From positions 1,469,001 through 1,533,000 of the forward strand of contig NZ_CP067134.1 in the NCBI RefSeq assembly GCF_028553765.1: 64,000 nucleotides of DNA. Direction: 5' to 3'. Within the stretch, counting starts at the first letter, position 1. Each line of letters starts with the position of its first letter. The notes beneath the pieces were generated by a model. The model did no database searches. It was not told the origin of the DNA and was given only the letters and a program-made list of their open reading frames with translations. This stretch comes from Paracoccus stylophorae (GTDB lineage: Bacteria; Pseudomonadota; Alphaproteobacteria; Rhodobacterales; Rhodobacteraceae). Position numbers and translations under genes: made by a program. Below are positions 48,729 to 58,646 of this stretch, piece after piece.

Positions 48729-50180
48729 TCAGCCGCGCCAGAAGCGGGGCAGCAGCAGGACCAGCACCGAGACCAGTTCCAGCCGCCCCAGAAACATCCC
48801 GAAGCTCATCATCCACTTGGCGGCGGCGGGAAACTCGGCGACCGATCCGTTGGCGGTGATCTCGGGTCCCCAGGCGGGGCCGACATTGGCGATGGCCGTC
48901 CACGCGCCGGTCAGCGCCGTTCTGGGGTGCAGCCCGGTCAGCGACAGCCCCACGATCAGCAGCCCGAAGGTCAGCATGAACAGCGTGAAGAAGGCCATCA
49001 CCGAATCCACGACATCCTTGTTCAGGGGCCGCCCCTCGTATCGCAGCGGATAGACGCGATGGGGCGAGTGCATGCGGCGCACCTGCGCGCGCACCGCCTC
49101 GAACAGCACCAGATAGCGGAACACCTTGACCGAACACCCGGTCGATCCGGTGCAGCCGCCGATCAGCCCGCACACGATCAGCAGCGCGAAGGGCAGATGT
49201 CCCCAGGCCAGCATGTCGGTCGAGGCATAGCCGGTGCCCGAGAAGGTCGAGATCGTGTTGAACACCGTCTCGCGCACGACCTCGAGCGGATGCATGTCCT
49301 GATGCATGTAAAGCAGGCGATAGATGATGATGATCGTGCAGGCATAGAAGATCCAGCGCAGATAGGCGCGGATCTGCGTGTCCTGCCACATCGGCACGAA
49401 ATTGCCCTGCATCGCCTGAACCATGCGGATGAACGGGATCGAGGCCAGCACCATGAAGACCGAGGCGGCCCATTCCGGCGCGCCCAGATAGGTTCCGAAA
49501 CTGGCGTCATAGTTGGAAAACCCGCCGGTCGAACAGGTGGTCAGCGCGTGGACCACCGCGTCGAACCCGTTCATGCCCAGCATGATATAGGTCACGATGC
49601 AGGCGCCCGTCAGCAGCAGATAGACGCGCGTCATCTCGGCCGCGATCTCTCCGGCGCGGGGCAGGACCTTGCCAAGCGTGTCGAAACCTTCGGACCGAAA
49701 GAACTGCATGCCGCCGACCTTCATCACCGGCAGGAACACCATGGCGACGACGACGATCCCCAGCCCGCCCGACCATTGCAGGATCGCGCGCCACAGATGC
49801 GTGCCGCGCGGCAGGCTGTCCAGATCGGGAAAGGCCGTGGTGCCGGTGGTGGTCACGCCCGACATCGCCTCGAAATAGGCATCGGTGATGGTGGCGTGCG
49901 GCTGACCCAGCACGAAGGGCAGGGCGCCGAACACCGGCAGCACCGCCCACAGCCCCGAGGTCAGCAGAAACGCCTGCTGGATGTTCAGCGAATCGTATCT
50001 GCCGCGCGTCGCCACCGCCATCAGCAGCCCGATCACCACGGTCAGCATGCCGGTTTCCAGGAACACGAACCAGTGCGGGTCGTCGTGCCACCAATCCACC
50101 AGCATCGGCAGCGCCATCCCCGCGCCCATGGCGGCGACGATCTTTCCAATCGGGTGAACTACCGGGCGCAAGTCGATCAT
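48729..50180 (-). CDS. trkH: Trk/Ktr-type potassium uptake protein TrkH
   Basis: A 483-aa membrane protein with about ten hydrophobic segments arranged as four M1-P-M2 units. The four selectivity-filter loops are recognisable: SGVTTTGTTAFPD, LTTCSTGGFSNYD, STFSGTGYASTDM and AIANVGPAWGPEI. It imports K+ (with H+ or Na+) together with the NAD-binding TrkA, whose gene is not in the window. ATG 50180 starts MIDLRPVVHPIGKIVAAMG; the frame stays open to 51107 only as the shadow of cydD. cydD is divergent with 154 nt between. Confidence 0.94.
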   Translation of the reverse strand: MIDLRPVVHPIGKIVAAMGAGMALPMLVDWWHDDPHWFVFLETGMLTVVIGLLMAVATRGRYDSLNIQQAFLLTSGLWAVLPVFGALPFVLGQPHATITDAYFEAMSGVTTTGTTAFPDLDSLPRGTHLWRAILQWSGGLGIVVVAMVFLPVMKVGGMQFFRSEGFDTLGKVLPRAGEIAAEMTRVYLLLTGACIVTYIMLGMNGFDAVVHALTTCSTGGFSNYDASFGTYLGAPEWAASVFMVLASIPFIRMVQAMQGNFVPMWQDTQIRAYLRWIFYACTIIIIYRLLYMHQDMHPLEVVRETVFNTISTFSGTGYASTDMLAWGHLPFALLIVCGLIGGCTGSTGCSVKVFRYLVLFEAVRAQVRRMHSPHRVYPLRYEGRPLNKDVVDSVMAFFTLFMLTFGLLIVGLSLTGLHPRTALTGAWTAIANVGPAWGPEITANGSVAEFPAAAKWMMSFGMFLGRLELVSVLVLLLPRFWRG

Positions 50181-50334
50181 TGCGCCTGCTTGCCGTGCGG
50201 TCCGGCAAGCGTCAAGCGCGCGCGTGGTCCGGGCGCGGTTCGCGATGCCGCTGTTGCCGCGATGCCGGGCGAATCCGCGCCCCGCGACGCGACGGCGCAT
50301 TGACGCCAGAGGCGGGGGGCGCAAGACATCGCGG

Positions 50335-51969
50335 ATGACCTCGCCCCGCCAGACCGAAGCAACGCTGTCGGCGCTGACCGCGCCGCCGCGCCGCCGCCTG
50401 CGCCGGGCGGCGGCCGCCGCGGTGCTGGCCGAGGCGTTGTGGCTGCCGCAGGCCGCGCTGCTGGCATGGGCGCTGGCGGCGATGGCGACAGGGGCCGCGC
50501 TGCAGACCGGCTGGGCGATCCTGGGGGTCGCGGGTCTGGGCTGCGCGCGCGCGGGCCTGGGCATGGCCGGCGCGGCGCAGGCCGAGATTGCGGCCGATGC
50601 GGTGATCGGGGCGGCGCGGGCCGAATGTCTGGAACGCGCCGACCGGCGCGCGCCCGAGGCGGACGCGCCCTCTTCGGCGGCGACGGCGGCGCTGATCGTG
50701 GACAAGCTGGCGATGCTGCGGCCCTGGCTGCTGCGCTGGCATCCGGCGCGGGCGCGGGTTGCGGTCGTGCCGCTGCTGATCCTTGCCGTCAGCTTTGCGA
50801 TCTCGTGGATTGCGGGGCTGATCCTGGCCATCAGCGGGCCGCTGATCCCGGTCTTCATGGCGCTGATCGGGCTGGCGGCGCGCGATGCCTCGGCCCGGCA
50901 GATGGACGAGATCACCAGCCTGAACGCGCTGCTGGTGGACCGCCTTGGCGCACTGGTCGATATTCGCCTGCTTGAGGCGCGCGAGGCGATGCTGGAAGAT
51001 TTCCGCGCCCGCGCCGACCGGTTGCGCGCCCGCACCATGCGGGTGCTGCGGATCGCGTTCCTGTCCAGCGCGGTGCTGGAGCTGTTCGCCGCGCTTGGGG
51101 TCGCCATGATGGCCGTCTATGTCGGGTTCTCGTTGCTGGGCGCGCTGAATTTCGGCGCCTGGGGCGCGCCCATGACGATGGGCGAGGGGATCTTTCTGCT
51201 GCTGCTGGCGCCGGCGTTTTTCCAGCCGCTGCGCGATGTGGCCGCCGCCTGGCACGACCGGATCGCGGCGCAGGCGGTGGCGGCCGATCTGCTGGCCGAC
51301 CGGGCCGTGCCGGTCGCCCGCATCCTCGGTCAGGGCGGACCGGCCCTGCCGCTGTCGGGCACGATCACGGTGCGGGGTCTGGCGATACGGGACCTCCGCT
51401 TTCCCGATCTGGACATCGCGCCGGGCGAGGCCGTGGCGCTGACCGGCCCGTCGGGGGCGGGCAAGACGACGCTGCTGCTGGCGCTGGCCGGCATGATCCC
51501 GTCGCATGGCGCGATCCGCGTGGGCGACGTGGCGCTGACCGACGCCACCGCCGACAGGTGGCGCGCGGGCATGGCGATGATTCCGCAGCGGGTCCATTTC
51601 CTGGATTTCACGCTGCGCGAGAACCTGTCGGCCGACGCCCCTGACGACCGGATCGCCGCCGCGCTGGATCTGGCGCAGGCGGCACCCATCGTGGCCCGCC
51701 TGCCGCAGGGTCTGGGCACCCGGCTTGGCGAGCAGGGCGCCGGCGTCTCGGGCGGCGAGGCGCGGCGGCTGACCATCGCCCGCGCGGCGCTGCGCGCGCC
51801 CGCCGTGATCCTTGCGGATGAGCCGACCGCCGATCTGGACGACGCGACCGCCGCGCAGGTGATCGCGGGGCTGCGCCGCCTGCACCGGCAGGGCGCCACG
51901 CTGATCGTCGCCTCGCACGACCCGCGCCTGATCGCCGAACTGCCCCGCCGGATCGAGGTGCGGGGATGA
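50335..51969 (+). CDS. cydD: Thiol reductant ABC exporter subunit CydD
   Basis: A 544-aa ABC half-transporter: six-helix membrane domain (residues about 20-320) and nucleotide-binding domain with Walker A GPSGAGKTT, signature VSGGEARRL and Walker B AVILADEPTADLD. The pair CydDC exports cysteine/glutathione to the periplasm and is needed for cytochrome bd and c assembly. ATG 50335 (MTSPRQTEATL) is preferred; the frame reaches 50224 but without a ribosome binding site. The stop overlaps the cydC start (ATGA). No cydAB genes follow in the window. Confidence 0.9.
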   Translation: MTSPRQTEATLSALTAPPRRRLRRAAAAAVLAEALWLPQAALLAWALAAMATGAALQTGWAILGVAGLGCARAGLGMAGAAQAEIAADAVIGAARAECLERADRRAPEADAPSSAATAALIVDKLAMLRPWLLRWHPARARVAVVPLLILAVSFAISWIAGLILAISGPLIPVFMALIGLAARDASARQMDEITSLNALLVDRLGALVDIRLLEAREAMLEDFRARADRLRARTMRVLRIAFLSSAVLELFAALGVAMMAVYVGFSLLGALNFGAWGAPMTMGEGIFLLLLAPAFFQPLRDVAAAWHDRIAAQAVAADLLADRAVPVARILGQGGPALPLSGTITVRGLAIRDLRFPDLDIAPGEAVALTGPSGAGKTTLLLALAGMIPSHGAIRVGDVALTDATADRWRAGMAMIPQRVHFLDFTLRENLSADAPDDRIAAALDLAQAAPIVARLPQGLGTRLGEQGAGVSGGEARRLTIARAALRAPAVILADEPTADLDDATAAQVIAGLRRLHRQGATLIVASHDPRLIAELPRRIEVRG

Positions 51970-53546
51970 TCGCGCTGCGGCACATCCTGTCCCTGATCTG
52001 GACCGAACAGCGTCGCGCGATGCGCCGCGGGCTGGCGCTGTCGGTGCTGGTGACGCTGTTCGGGGTCGGCCTGCTGGCGCTGTCGGGCTGGTTCATCGTC
52101 GCGGCGGGCATCGCCGGGCTGGCCGGGATGGGCGCGACATTCGACGTGTTCCGCCCCTCGGCCGGGGTGCGGTTCCTGGCGATGGCGCGCACCGCCGGAC
52201 GTTACGGCGAACGGCTGCTGACGCATGACGCGACGCTGAAGGCGCTGACCAGCCTGCGGGTGCGGCTGCTGGACGGGTTGTCGGGCGCGGAGTTCGGCCT
52301 GCTGTCGCGGCTGCGCGGCGGGCAGGCGCTGAACCGGCTGACGCTGGATGTCGATGCGCTGGACGGGCTGGCGATCCGGCTGGTCTTTCCGGCGCTGGCC
52401 GGCGTCATCTCGGCCCTTGTCGCGCTGATCGCGCTGTGGTGGCTCGTCGCGCCGCCGATCGCGCTATGGGTGGTGGGCGCGCCGGTTCTGGGCGGGCTGG
52501 CGGTGCTGGGCCTGTCGGCACGGGCCGCGCTGCCGCACTCGGTCCGGGCCGAGACGCGTCAGCAGGATCTGCGCGCGGGCGTGATCGACCATTTGCGCGG
52601 GCGTGCGGTGCTGGCCGTGTCGGGCCGTCTGCCCTCTGCGCGCGCCGCCCTGCTGGACCTCGACCGCGACGCCCGCAGCGCCGCGATGGCGCAATCGCGG
52701 ATCGAATGGCGGGCGGCGGCGATCCTGCAGGCGGTGACGGCCGTGGCGTTGTCCGGCACGCTGCTGATCTGCGCCCGGCATGTCGCATCGGGTCGGATCG
52801 GTGCGGCGCAGGCGGCACTTGCGCTGTTCGCGACGCTGTCGCTGGCCGAGCTTTCGGCGGGGCTTCTGCGCGGGGCGGTGGAACTGGGCCGGATGCGCGA
52901 TGCGGCGCGCCGGGTGGTCCCGCTGCTGGCAGCCACCGCGCCGCCGCCAGCGCCGCCCGCGCGTCCGGGCGCGGGGGTGCAGGCCACATCGCTGTCGGTC
53001 GCGGCGCAGCCCGGTCTTGCGCCGCTGATCGCGGATCTGGATCTGCATGTGCGCCCCGGCGAGACGGTGGCGATCACCGGCGCCAGCGGGCGGGGCAAGA
53101 CGGCGCTGCTGAACACGCTTGCGGGGCTGGTGCCGCCGTCTGCGGGCCTTGTGCGGATCGGCGGCAGGCTGGGCTATCTGACGCAGCGACCGGCGCTGAT
53201 CGCCGGATCGGTTCGTGACACGCTGGCGCTGGCCGCGCCGCAGGCGGGGGATGCGACCCTGCGGCAGGTGCTGGATCTGTGCGCGCTGGACGTGGCGCTG
53301 GACCGGCAACTGGGCGAGGGCGGCAGCGGCCTGTCGGGCGGTCAGGCGCGGCGTCTGGCAATGGCGCGGGTGCTGATCCGGCGTCCGGATGTCCTGCTGC
53401 TGGACGAACCGACCGAGGGGCTGGACCGCGCCGCCGCGGCGCGGATGATGGCGGGGATGCGCCGCTGGCTGCCCGACGCCGCGGTGCTGATCGCCGCGCA
53501 TCGCGATCTGGACCTGGCGGCGGCCGACCGGACCCTGCGGCTTTAG
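51966..53546 (+). CDS. cydC: Thiol reductant ABC exporter subunit CydC
   Basis: A 526-aa ABC half-transporter partner of CydD. Membrane domain begins WTEQRRAMRRGLALSVLVTL and includes LALSGWFIVAAGIAGLAG, a CydC-typical opening, and RPSAGVRFLAMARTAGRYGE. The nucleotide-binding domain has Walker A ASGRGKTALL, signature GLSGGQARRLAMAR and Walker B DVLLLDEPTEGLD. It starts 4 nt before the cydD stop. It ends 42 nt from a convergent SleB-type gene. Function as in CydD; substrate choice is inferred from the family. Confidence 0.9.
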   Translation: MIALRHILSLIWTEQRRAMRRGLALSVLVTLFGVGLLALSGWFIVAAGIAGLAGMGATFDVFRPSAGVRFLAMARTAGRYGERLLTHDATLKALTSLRVRLLDGLSGAEFGLLSRLRGGQALNRLTLDVDALDGLAIRLVFPALAGVISALVALIALWWLVAPPIALWVVGAPVLGGLAVLGLSARAALPHSVRAETRQQDLRAGVIDHLRGRAVLAVSGRLPSARAALLDLDRDARSAAMAQSRIEWRAAAILQAVTAVALSGTLLICARHVASGRIGAAQAALALFATLSLAELSAGLLRGAVELGRMRDAARRVVPLLAATAPPPAPPARPGAGVQATSLSVAAQPGLAPLIADLDLHVRPGETVAITGASGRGKTALLNTLAGLVPPSAGLVRIGGRLGYLTQRPALIAGSVRDTLALAAPQAGDATLRQVLDLCALDVALDRQLGEGGSGLSGGQARRLAMARVLIRRPDVLLLDEPTEGLDRAAAARMMAGMRRWLPDAAVLIAAHRDLDLAAADRTLRL

Positions 53547-53588
53547 CCTGACGGCGCTGGCGCCGGCGCGGGTCCGGCCACCCGCCTC

Positions 53589-54032
53589 TCAGCGTTTTTC
53601 GTAGAAGGCGTTGCCGCCCGCGACCAGCACATAGTGCATGTTGTCATAGGGAAAGCGCAGCCCGGCGGTGTGGAAGAACTGGGCGTTGGCGATGCGCGGA
53701 TGGCGTTCGCCGCGCAGCACCGCGAGGGCGGCCTGACGGACCAGCGGCCGCGAGCGGTCGTTCATCTTGCGGCTCATCACGCCGGGGGCGAACTGGTTCT
53801 TCTGGGCAACGACCCCGCAGACCGAGTTCGGAAAGCGGCTGGACCGGACCCGGTTCATCACCACGTTGCCGACCGCGATCATGCCTGCGCGGTCGGAGCG
53901 ATTGGCCTCGAAATAGATCGCGCGTTCCATGCATTCCAGTTCGGAATGACGGCCGCCCGTGCCGCAGCCTGTCAGCATTGCCAGCGCCACCGCGCACAGC
54001 GCCGCGCGCCGTCCCGTTATCGGAAATCCCAT
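53589..54032 (-). CDS. SleB-type cell wall hydrolase (lipoprotein)
   Basis: A 147-aa protein with a lipoprotein signal (RRAALCAVALAMLTGCGTGG, lipobox LTGC) and a hydrolase_2 domain: LECMERAIYFEANRSDRAGM with the presumed catalytic Glu, VGNVVMNRVRSSRFPNSVCG, NQFAPGVMSRKM and NAQFFHTAGLRFPY. It should act on peptidoglycan from the outer membrane. It is a paralogue of the hydrolase at 13860-14498, sharing the ALYHEAR/AIYFEAN, VCGVV and FHTA motifs. ATG 54032 has AAGGGG 7 nt upstream; the frame to 54095 has no support. AI-2E gene lies upstream on the same strand. Confidence 0.87.
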   Translation of the reverse strand: MGFPITGRRAALCAVALAMLTGCGTGGRHSELECMERAIYFEANRSDRAGMIAVGNVVMNRVRSSRFPNSVCGVVAQKNQFAPGVMSRKMNDRSRPLVRQAALAVLRGERHPRIANAQFFHTAGLRFPYDNMHYVLVAGGNAFYEKR

Positions 54033-54141
54033 CTGCCTGCCCCTTGTTGCCGCCATTCGCGGCGTTCTTGTTGCCCGTGGATACAAGACTAGCAAAGCCG
54101 GGGGGCCGGCCGCAACGGCGGCCTGCGCCGGCAGGCAGGGG

Positions 54142-55263
54142 TCACGCCACCAGCGAGGGGGGCCGGGCCTGTTCGTCGTCGCCGCTGCCGTCGTCGGGCA
54201 GCCCCTCGCGCGACAGCAGGACGGCGACCGGGCGCAGCCAGGGGATATGGGCGCAGACGATCATCAGCGCGACCATGATCGGGACCGCCAGGAACATCCC
54301 CGGCACGCCCCAGACCGCGCCCCAGAAGGCAAGGCTGAGGATGATGCCGAAGCTGGACAGGCGCAGCGTCTGGCCCAGAAGCATCGGGTCCAGCACGTTG
54401 CCGATCACGAACTGCACCAGCGTGCAGGCGATCCCGACCAGCAGCGTCAGCGTCGTGTCGCCGCTGAGCACGAAGACCAGGATCGCGGCGATGGCCGTGG
54501 CGACGATCGAGCCGACCGAGGGGATGAAGTTCAGGATGAACGTCATCAGCGCGACCGCGCCGGCCAGTTCAAGCCCGGCAAGCCGGAAGATCACCCAGAC
54601 CGCGCTGGCCGTCACCGCGCTGACGCCGGTCTTGACGACCAGATAGCGGTTCACCCGGTGCATGATCGACGAGATGATGCGCCGCACCTGCGCCGCCTGC
54701 GCCGGATCGCCGGTCAGCCGCTCGATCTTGGCCGGAAACCAGACCTGTTCGGCGAACATGAAGCCGACGAACAGGATCACCAGCACGCTGCCCGACAGCA
54801 CGCCCGACGCCTGACCCGCCAGCGACCGCATCCAGCCGGTGATGTTGAAATTGGCCAGCGCGGTCATCATCCGTTCCTGCGCGTCCGGCCCCAGCCATTC
54901 GGTCAGCGTGGGCAGCGCCGCCTGCGCCTGTTCGGCATAGGCGATGGCGGTAAAGACGACCTCGTTCACCTGGGTGACGATGGTGGTCGAGACCCATAAC
55001 AGCCCCAGCGCGATGGCGATCAGCGCCAGCGTCGTGGCCAGCCAGTTCGGCACCCGCAGCCGCGACGAGATCGCGAAGATCGCGTCCGAGGTCAGCGAGA
55101 ACAGGATGATCGCGATGGCCAGCGAGATCAGGATGAAGCGCGCCTGCACCAGCATGAACAGCAGCAGTGCAAACGCGATGATGCCCAGAAACCCGGTCTG
55201 AAGCCGTTCGCGCAGTACCGCATCGCCTGACTGGTGATCCAAAGGTTTCCCCGTCGCTTTCAC
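54142..55263 (-). CDS. AI-2E family transporter
   Basis: A 373-aa membrane protein of the AI-2 exporter/PerM family (8 predicted membrane segments). Family-typical blocks: LPTLTEWLGPDAQERMMTAL, LSGSVLVILFVGFMFAEQVW, YLVVKTGVSAVTASAVWVIF, LNFIPSVGSIVATAIAAILV, and the motif FVIGNVLDPMLLGQTLRLSS followed by WGAVWGVPGMFLAVPI. Members export signalling molecules or ions; substrate cannot be told from sequence. GTG start at 55263. It lies 48 nt downstream of gyrA on the same strand and may be co-transcribed. Confidence 0.9.
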   Translation of the reverse strand: MKATGKPLDHQSGDAVLRERLQTGFLGIIAFALLLFMLVQARFILISLAIAIILFSLTSDAIFAISSRLRVPNWLATTLALIAIALGLLWVSTTIVTQVNEVVFTAIAYAEQAQAALPTLTEWLGPDAQERMMTALANFNITGWMRSLAGQASGVLSGSVLVILFVGFMFAEQVWFPAKIERLTGDPAQAAQVRRIISSIMHRVNRYLVVKTGVSAVTASAVWVIFRLAGLELAGAVALMTFILNFIPSVGSIVATAIAAILVFVLSGDTTLTLLVGIACTLVQFVIGNVLDPMLLGQTLRLSSFGIILSLAFWGAVWGVPGMFLAVPIMVALMIVCAHIPWLRPVAVLLSREGLPDDGSGDDEQARPPSLVA

Positions 55264-55311
55264 CCGATTCGGGGCGGCGCGGATCGTCGTCCGGCCGCCC
55301 GTCGATTGATC

Positions 55312-58086
55312 CTAACCGTCCGTGCCGTCGCTGTCGCCGATTTCGGCATTCGCCTGTTCGGCGATCCGGGCCACGGACACGACCACCTCGCCGTTGGCGG
55401 TATTGAACACCCGCACGCCGCCGGCGCTGCGCGAACGGAAGCTGATACCCTCGACCGGCACCCGAATCGACTGGCCGGTGGACGTCGCCAGCATGATCTG
55501 GTCGTCCATCTCGACCGGGAAGCTGGCCACCAGCGGACCGCCGCGCATGGCCCGGTCCATCGCCATCACGCCCTGGCCGCCGCGCCCGCGCACCGGATAG
55601 TCGTGGCTGCTGCTGATCTTGCCCGCGCCCTTGGCGGTGATGGTCAGGATCAGGTCCTCGGCCGCCGACATCTGCGCATAGCGTTCCTGCGAGATGCTGC
55701 CCTCGGCCACCGCCTCCTCGTCCTCGTCGGCCTCGGCGCCGTCGTCCAGCGCACCGGCCACTGCCCGGCGCATCTTCAGATAGGCGGCACGCTCGGCCGG
55801 ATCGGCGTTGAAATGGCGGATCACCGACATGCTGACCACCTTGTCGCCGCTGGCCAGCCGGATGCCGCGCACCCCGGTCGAGCCGCGGCTTTGGAACACG
55901 CGCACCGCCGTCGTCGGAAAGCGGATCGCGCGTCCCTGCGAGGTGAACATCATCACGTCGTCATCCTCGGTCGCCATGCGCACGCCGATCAGGCTGACGC
56001 CCTCGGGCAGCTTCATCGCGATCTTGCCGTTGCGCATGATGTTGGTGAAATCCGACAGCGCGTTGCGCCGCACATCGCCCTGATCGGTCGCGAAGATGAC
56101 CTGATAATTGTCCCACTCCGCCTCGGGCGCGTCCATCGGCAGCAGCGCCGCGATCGAGACGCCGGGTTCGATCGGCAGGATGTTCACGATCGCCTTGCCC
56201 TTGGCGGTCCGCCCGCCAAGCGGCAGACGCCACGTCTTCAGCCGATAGACCATGCCGTCGGTGGTGAAGAACAGCAGTTCGGTATGGGTGTTGGCGACGA
56301 ACAGCGTGGTGACGACATCGTCTTCCTTGGTCGCCATGCTGGACAGACCCTTGCCGCCGCGCCGCTGCGCGCGGAATTCGGCCAGCGCGGTGCGCTTGAT
56401 ATAGCCGCCCGAGGTGATCGTCACGACCATGTCCTCACGCTCGATCAGGTCCTCGTCCATCATGTCGCCGGACCATTCGGTGATCTCGGTCCGGCGCGGC
56501 ACCGCGAACAGTTCGCGCACCTCGCGCAGCTCGTCCGAGATGATCGCCAGAATGCGTTCGCGCGAGGCGAGGATCGCCAGATAGTCGCGGATGGCGTCGG
56601 CCAGGGTCTGCAACTCGTCCGTGACCTCCTTGACGCCAAGCTGGGTCAGGCGTTGCAGGCGCAGTTCCAGGATGGCGCGGGCCTGGGTTTCGGACAGGTT
56701 ATAGGTGCCGTCGTCGTTGACCGGATGCAGCGGATCGTCGATCAGGCGCAGATATTCGACGATGTCGTGGGCGGGCCAGCGCCGTTCCATCAGCCGCTGC
56801 CGCGCCTCGGCGGCATCGACCGAGCTGCGGATCGTCGCCACGACCTCATCGACATTGCTGACCGCGACGGCCAGACCGCACAGCACATGGCTGCGTTCCC
56901 GGGCGCGGCGCAATTCATGCGCGGTGCGGCGGGCCACCACCTCTTCGCGGAAGCTGATGAAGTAGGTCAGGAAATCGCGCAGCGTCAGCTGTTCGGGCTT
57001 GCCGCCGTTCAGCGCCAGCATGTTGCAGCCGAAATGGGTCTGCATCTGGGTAAAGCGGAACAGCTGGTTCAGCACCACCTCGGGCGTGGCGTCGCGTTTC
57101 AGTTCGATCACCACGCGCACGCCTTGACGGTCGGTCTCGTCCTGCACACCCGAGATGCCCTCGATCCGCTTTTCCTTGGCCAGTTCCGCGATCCGTTCGA
57201 TCATCGTGGACTTGTTCACCTGATAGGGAATCTCGTCGATGACGATGGCGAAACGGTCCTTGCGCGGCTCCTCGATATGGGTGCGGGCGCGGATGATGAC
57301 GCTGCCGCGCCCTTCCAGATAGGCCTTGCGCGCGCCCGACCGGCCAAGGATCAGCGCGCCGGTGGGAAAGTCGGGGCCCGGAATGATCTCCATGATCCGC
57401 TCGGACGTCAGGTCGGGGTTCTCGATCAGGGCCAGCGTGGCGTCGATGACCTCGCCCAGATTATGCGGCGGAATGTTCGTGGCCATGCCGACGGCGATGC
57501 CGCCCGCGCCGTTGACCAGCATGTTCGGAAACCGCGCCGGCAGCACCGTCGGTTCGCGGTCCTTGCCGTCGTAATTGTCCTGGAAATCGACCGTGTCCTT
57601 GTCGATATCGGCCAGCAGGAAATTCGCCGGCTTGTCCATCCGCACTTCGGTATAGCGCATCGCGGCGGGCGGATCGCCGTCCATGGAGCCGAAATTTCCC
57701 TGCCCGTCCAGAAGCGGCAGCGACATCGAAAAATCCTGCGCCATCCGCACCAGCGCGTCATAGATCGCGGCATCGCCGTGCGGGTGATACTTGCCCATCA
57801 CGTCGCCCACCGGCCGGGCCGATTTGCGATAGGGTTTGTCGGCGGTGTTGCCGGTCTCGTTCATCGCGTACAGGATGCGGCGATGCACCGGCTTCAGCCC
57901 GTCGCGCAGATCGGGGATCGCGCGGCTGACGATCACCGACATGGCGTAATCCAGATACGAGGTGCGCATCTCGGACGAAATGTCGATGACGGGCCCGTCG
58001 TGATGCATCACGACGCGGGCCGTCCCCCCGCTTCCGTCATCGGGATCGGGGGTTTCGGGCAGATCGTCTTCGGGGGTGTCAGCCAC
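55312..58086 (-). CDS. gyrA: DNA gyrase subunit A
   Basis: A 924-aa type II topoisomerase subunit that cuts and rejoins DNA. Catalytic Tyr145 lies in [10 protein letters not shown] (E. coli Tyr122). The quinolone region reads [13 protein letters not shown]: Ala106 replaces E. coli Ser83, while Asp110 keeps Asp87. The GyrA box QRRGGKG, needed for DNA wrapping, is present in the C-terminal domain ([12 protein letters not shown]), which has six repeats such as [15 protein letters not shown] and [14 protein letters not shown]. The C-terminal half carries an acidic insert ([13 protein letters not shown]) near residue 777. It starts at ATG 58086. Confidence 0.97.
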   Translation of the reverse strand: MADTPEDDLPETPDPDDGSGGTARVVMHHDGPVIDISSEMRTSYLDYAMSVIVSRAIPDLRDGLKPVHRRILYAMNETGNTADKPYRKSARPVGDVMGKYHPHGDAAIYDALVRMAQDFSMSLPLLDGQGNFGSMDGDPPAAMRYTEVRMDKPANFLLADIDKDTVDFQDNYDGKDREPTVLPARFPNMLVNGAGGIAVGMATNIPPHNLGEVIDATLALIENPDLTSERIMEIIPGPDFPTGALILGRSGARKAYLEGRGSVIIRARTHIEEPRKDRFAIVIDEIPYQVNKSTMIERIAELAKEKRIEGISGVQDETDRQGVRVVIELKRDATPEVVLNQLFRFTQMQTHFGCNMLALNGGKPEQLTLRDFLTYFISFREEVVARRTAHELRRARERSHVLCGLAVAVSNVDEVVATIRSSVDAAEARQRLMERRWPAHDIVEYLRLIDDPLHPVNDDGTYNLSETQARAILELRLQRLTQLGVKEVTDELQTLADAIRDYLAILASRERILAIISDELREVRELFAVPRRTEITEWSGDMMDEDLIEREDMVVTITSGGYIKRTALAEFRAQRRGGKGLSSMATKEDDVVTTLFVANTHTELLFFTTDGMVYRLKTWRLPLGGRTAKGKAIVNILPIEPGVSIAALLPMDAPEAEWDNYQVIFATDQGDVRRNALSDFTNIMRNGKIAMKLPEGVSLIGVRMATEDDDVMMFTSQGRAIRFPTTAVRVFQSRGSTGVRGIRLASGDKVVSMSVIRHFNADPAERAAYLKMRRAVAGALDDGAEADEDEEAVAEGSISQERYAQMSAAEDLILTITAKGAGKISSSHDYPVRGRGGQGVMAMDRAMRGGPLVASFPVEMDDQIMLATSTGQSIRVPVEGISFRSRSAGGVRVFNTANGEVVVSVARIAEQANAEIGDSDGTDG

Positions 58087-58160
58087 GGGATTTCCTCAAC
58101 ATCTTGTTGGGCTTCGGTATAGCCGACAGGGATGCTGGGGGCAATCTTGCGCCCGGCTTT

Positions 58161-58646
58161 TTACGCCTTGCGCGGCCCGTCCGCGGCGCGTGTGGCGGCC
58201 AGTCCCCAGATCACGGCCAGCGCCGCCGAAAAGACCGCGTTCCAGCCCGCCATCGACAGCCCCAGAAACGACCACGCCACCTCGTCGCAGCGCACGACGG
58301 CGGTGCCTTGCAGCCGTTCCAGCGCGGCGCGCGGCGACAGTTGCGCGATGTCGCCGACCCCGCCGGAACAATGCGCGGGCCCGGCCCACCACCCGATCTC
58401 GACCCCGGTGTGATAGAATGCCAGCCCCGCCGCCACCGCCGCCGCGACCATTCCCAGAACCGCGAACAGCCGCACCCGGCCGGTCAGCCACAGCAGCACC
58501 GCGATGGCCACGGCGGCCACATGCGGCCAGCGTTGCAGGATGCACAATTCGCAGGGCACATAGCCCGCCGCCTGAAACCCCAATGCGCCGATCAGCAGCG
58601 CCGCCGATCCGGCCCCGGCAAGAACGCCGTATTCACGTCCCGTCAT
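58161..58646 (-). CDS. dsbB: Disulfide bond formation protein B
   Basis: A 161-aa inner-membrane protein with four helices. The first redox pair is C32-C35 in YVPCELCILQRWPH, near the quinone-binding arginine (ILQRWPH); the second pair is C93 (AHCSGGVG) and C120 (VVRCDEVAW) in the second periplasmic loop. It reoxidises DsbA and passes electrons to ubiquinone. The start (58646) overlaps the stop of the DedA-like gene (ATGA), so the two are translationally coupled. No dsbA is in the window. Confidence 0.9.
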   Translation of the reverse strand: MTGREYGVLAGAGSAALLIGALGFQAAGYVPCELCILQRWPHVAAVAIAVLLWLTGRVRLFAVLGMVAAAVAAGLAFYHTGVEIGWWAGPAHCSGGVGDIAQLSPRAALERLQGTAVVRCDEVAWSFLGLSMAGWNAVFSAALAVIWGLAATRAADGPRKA

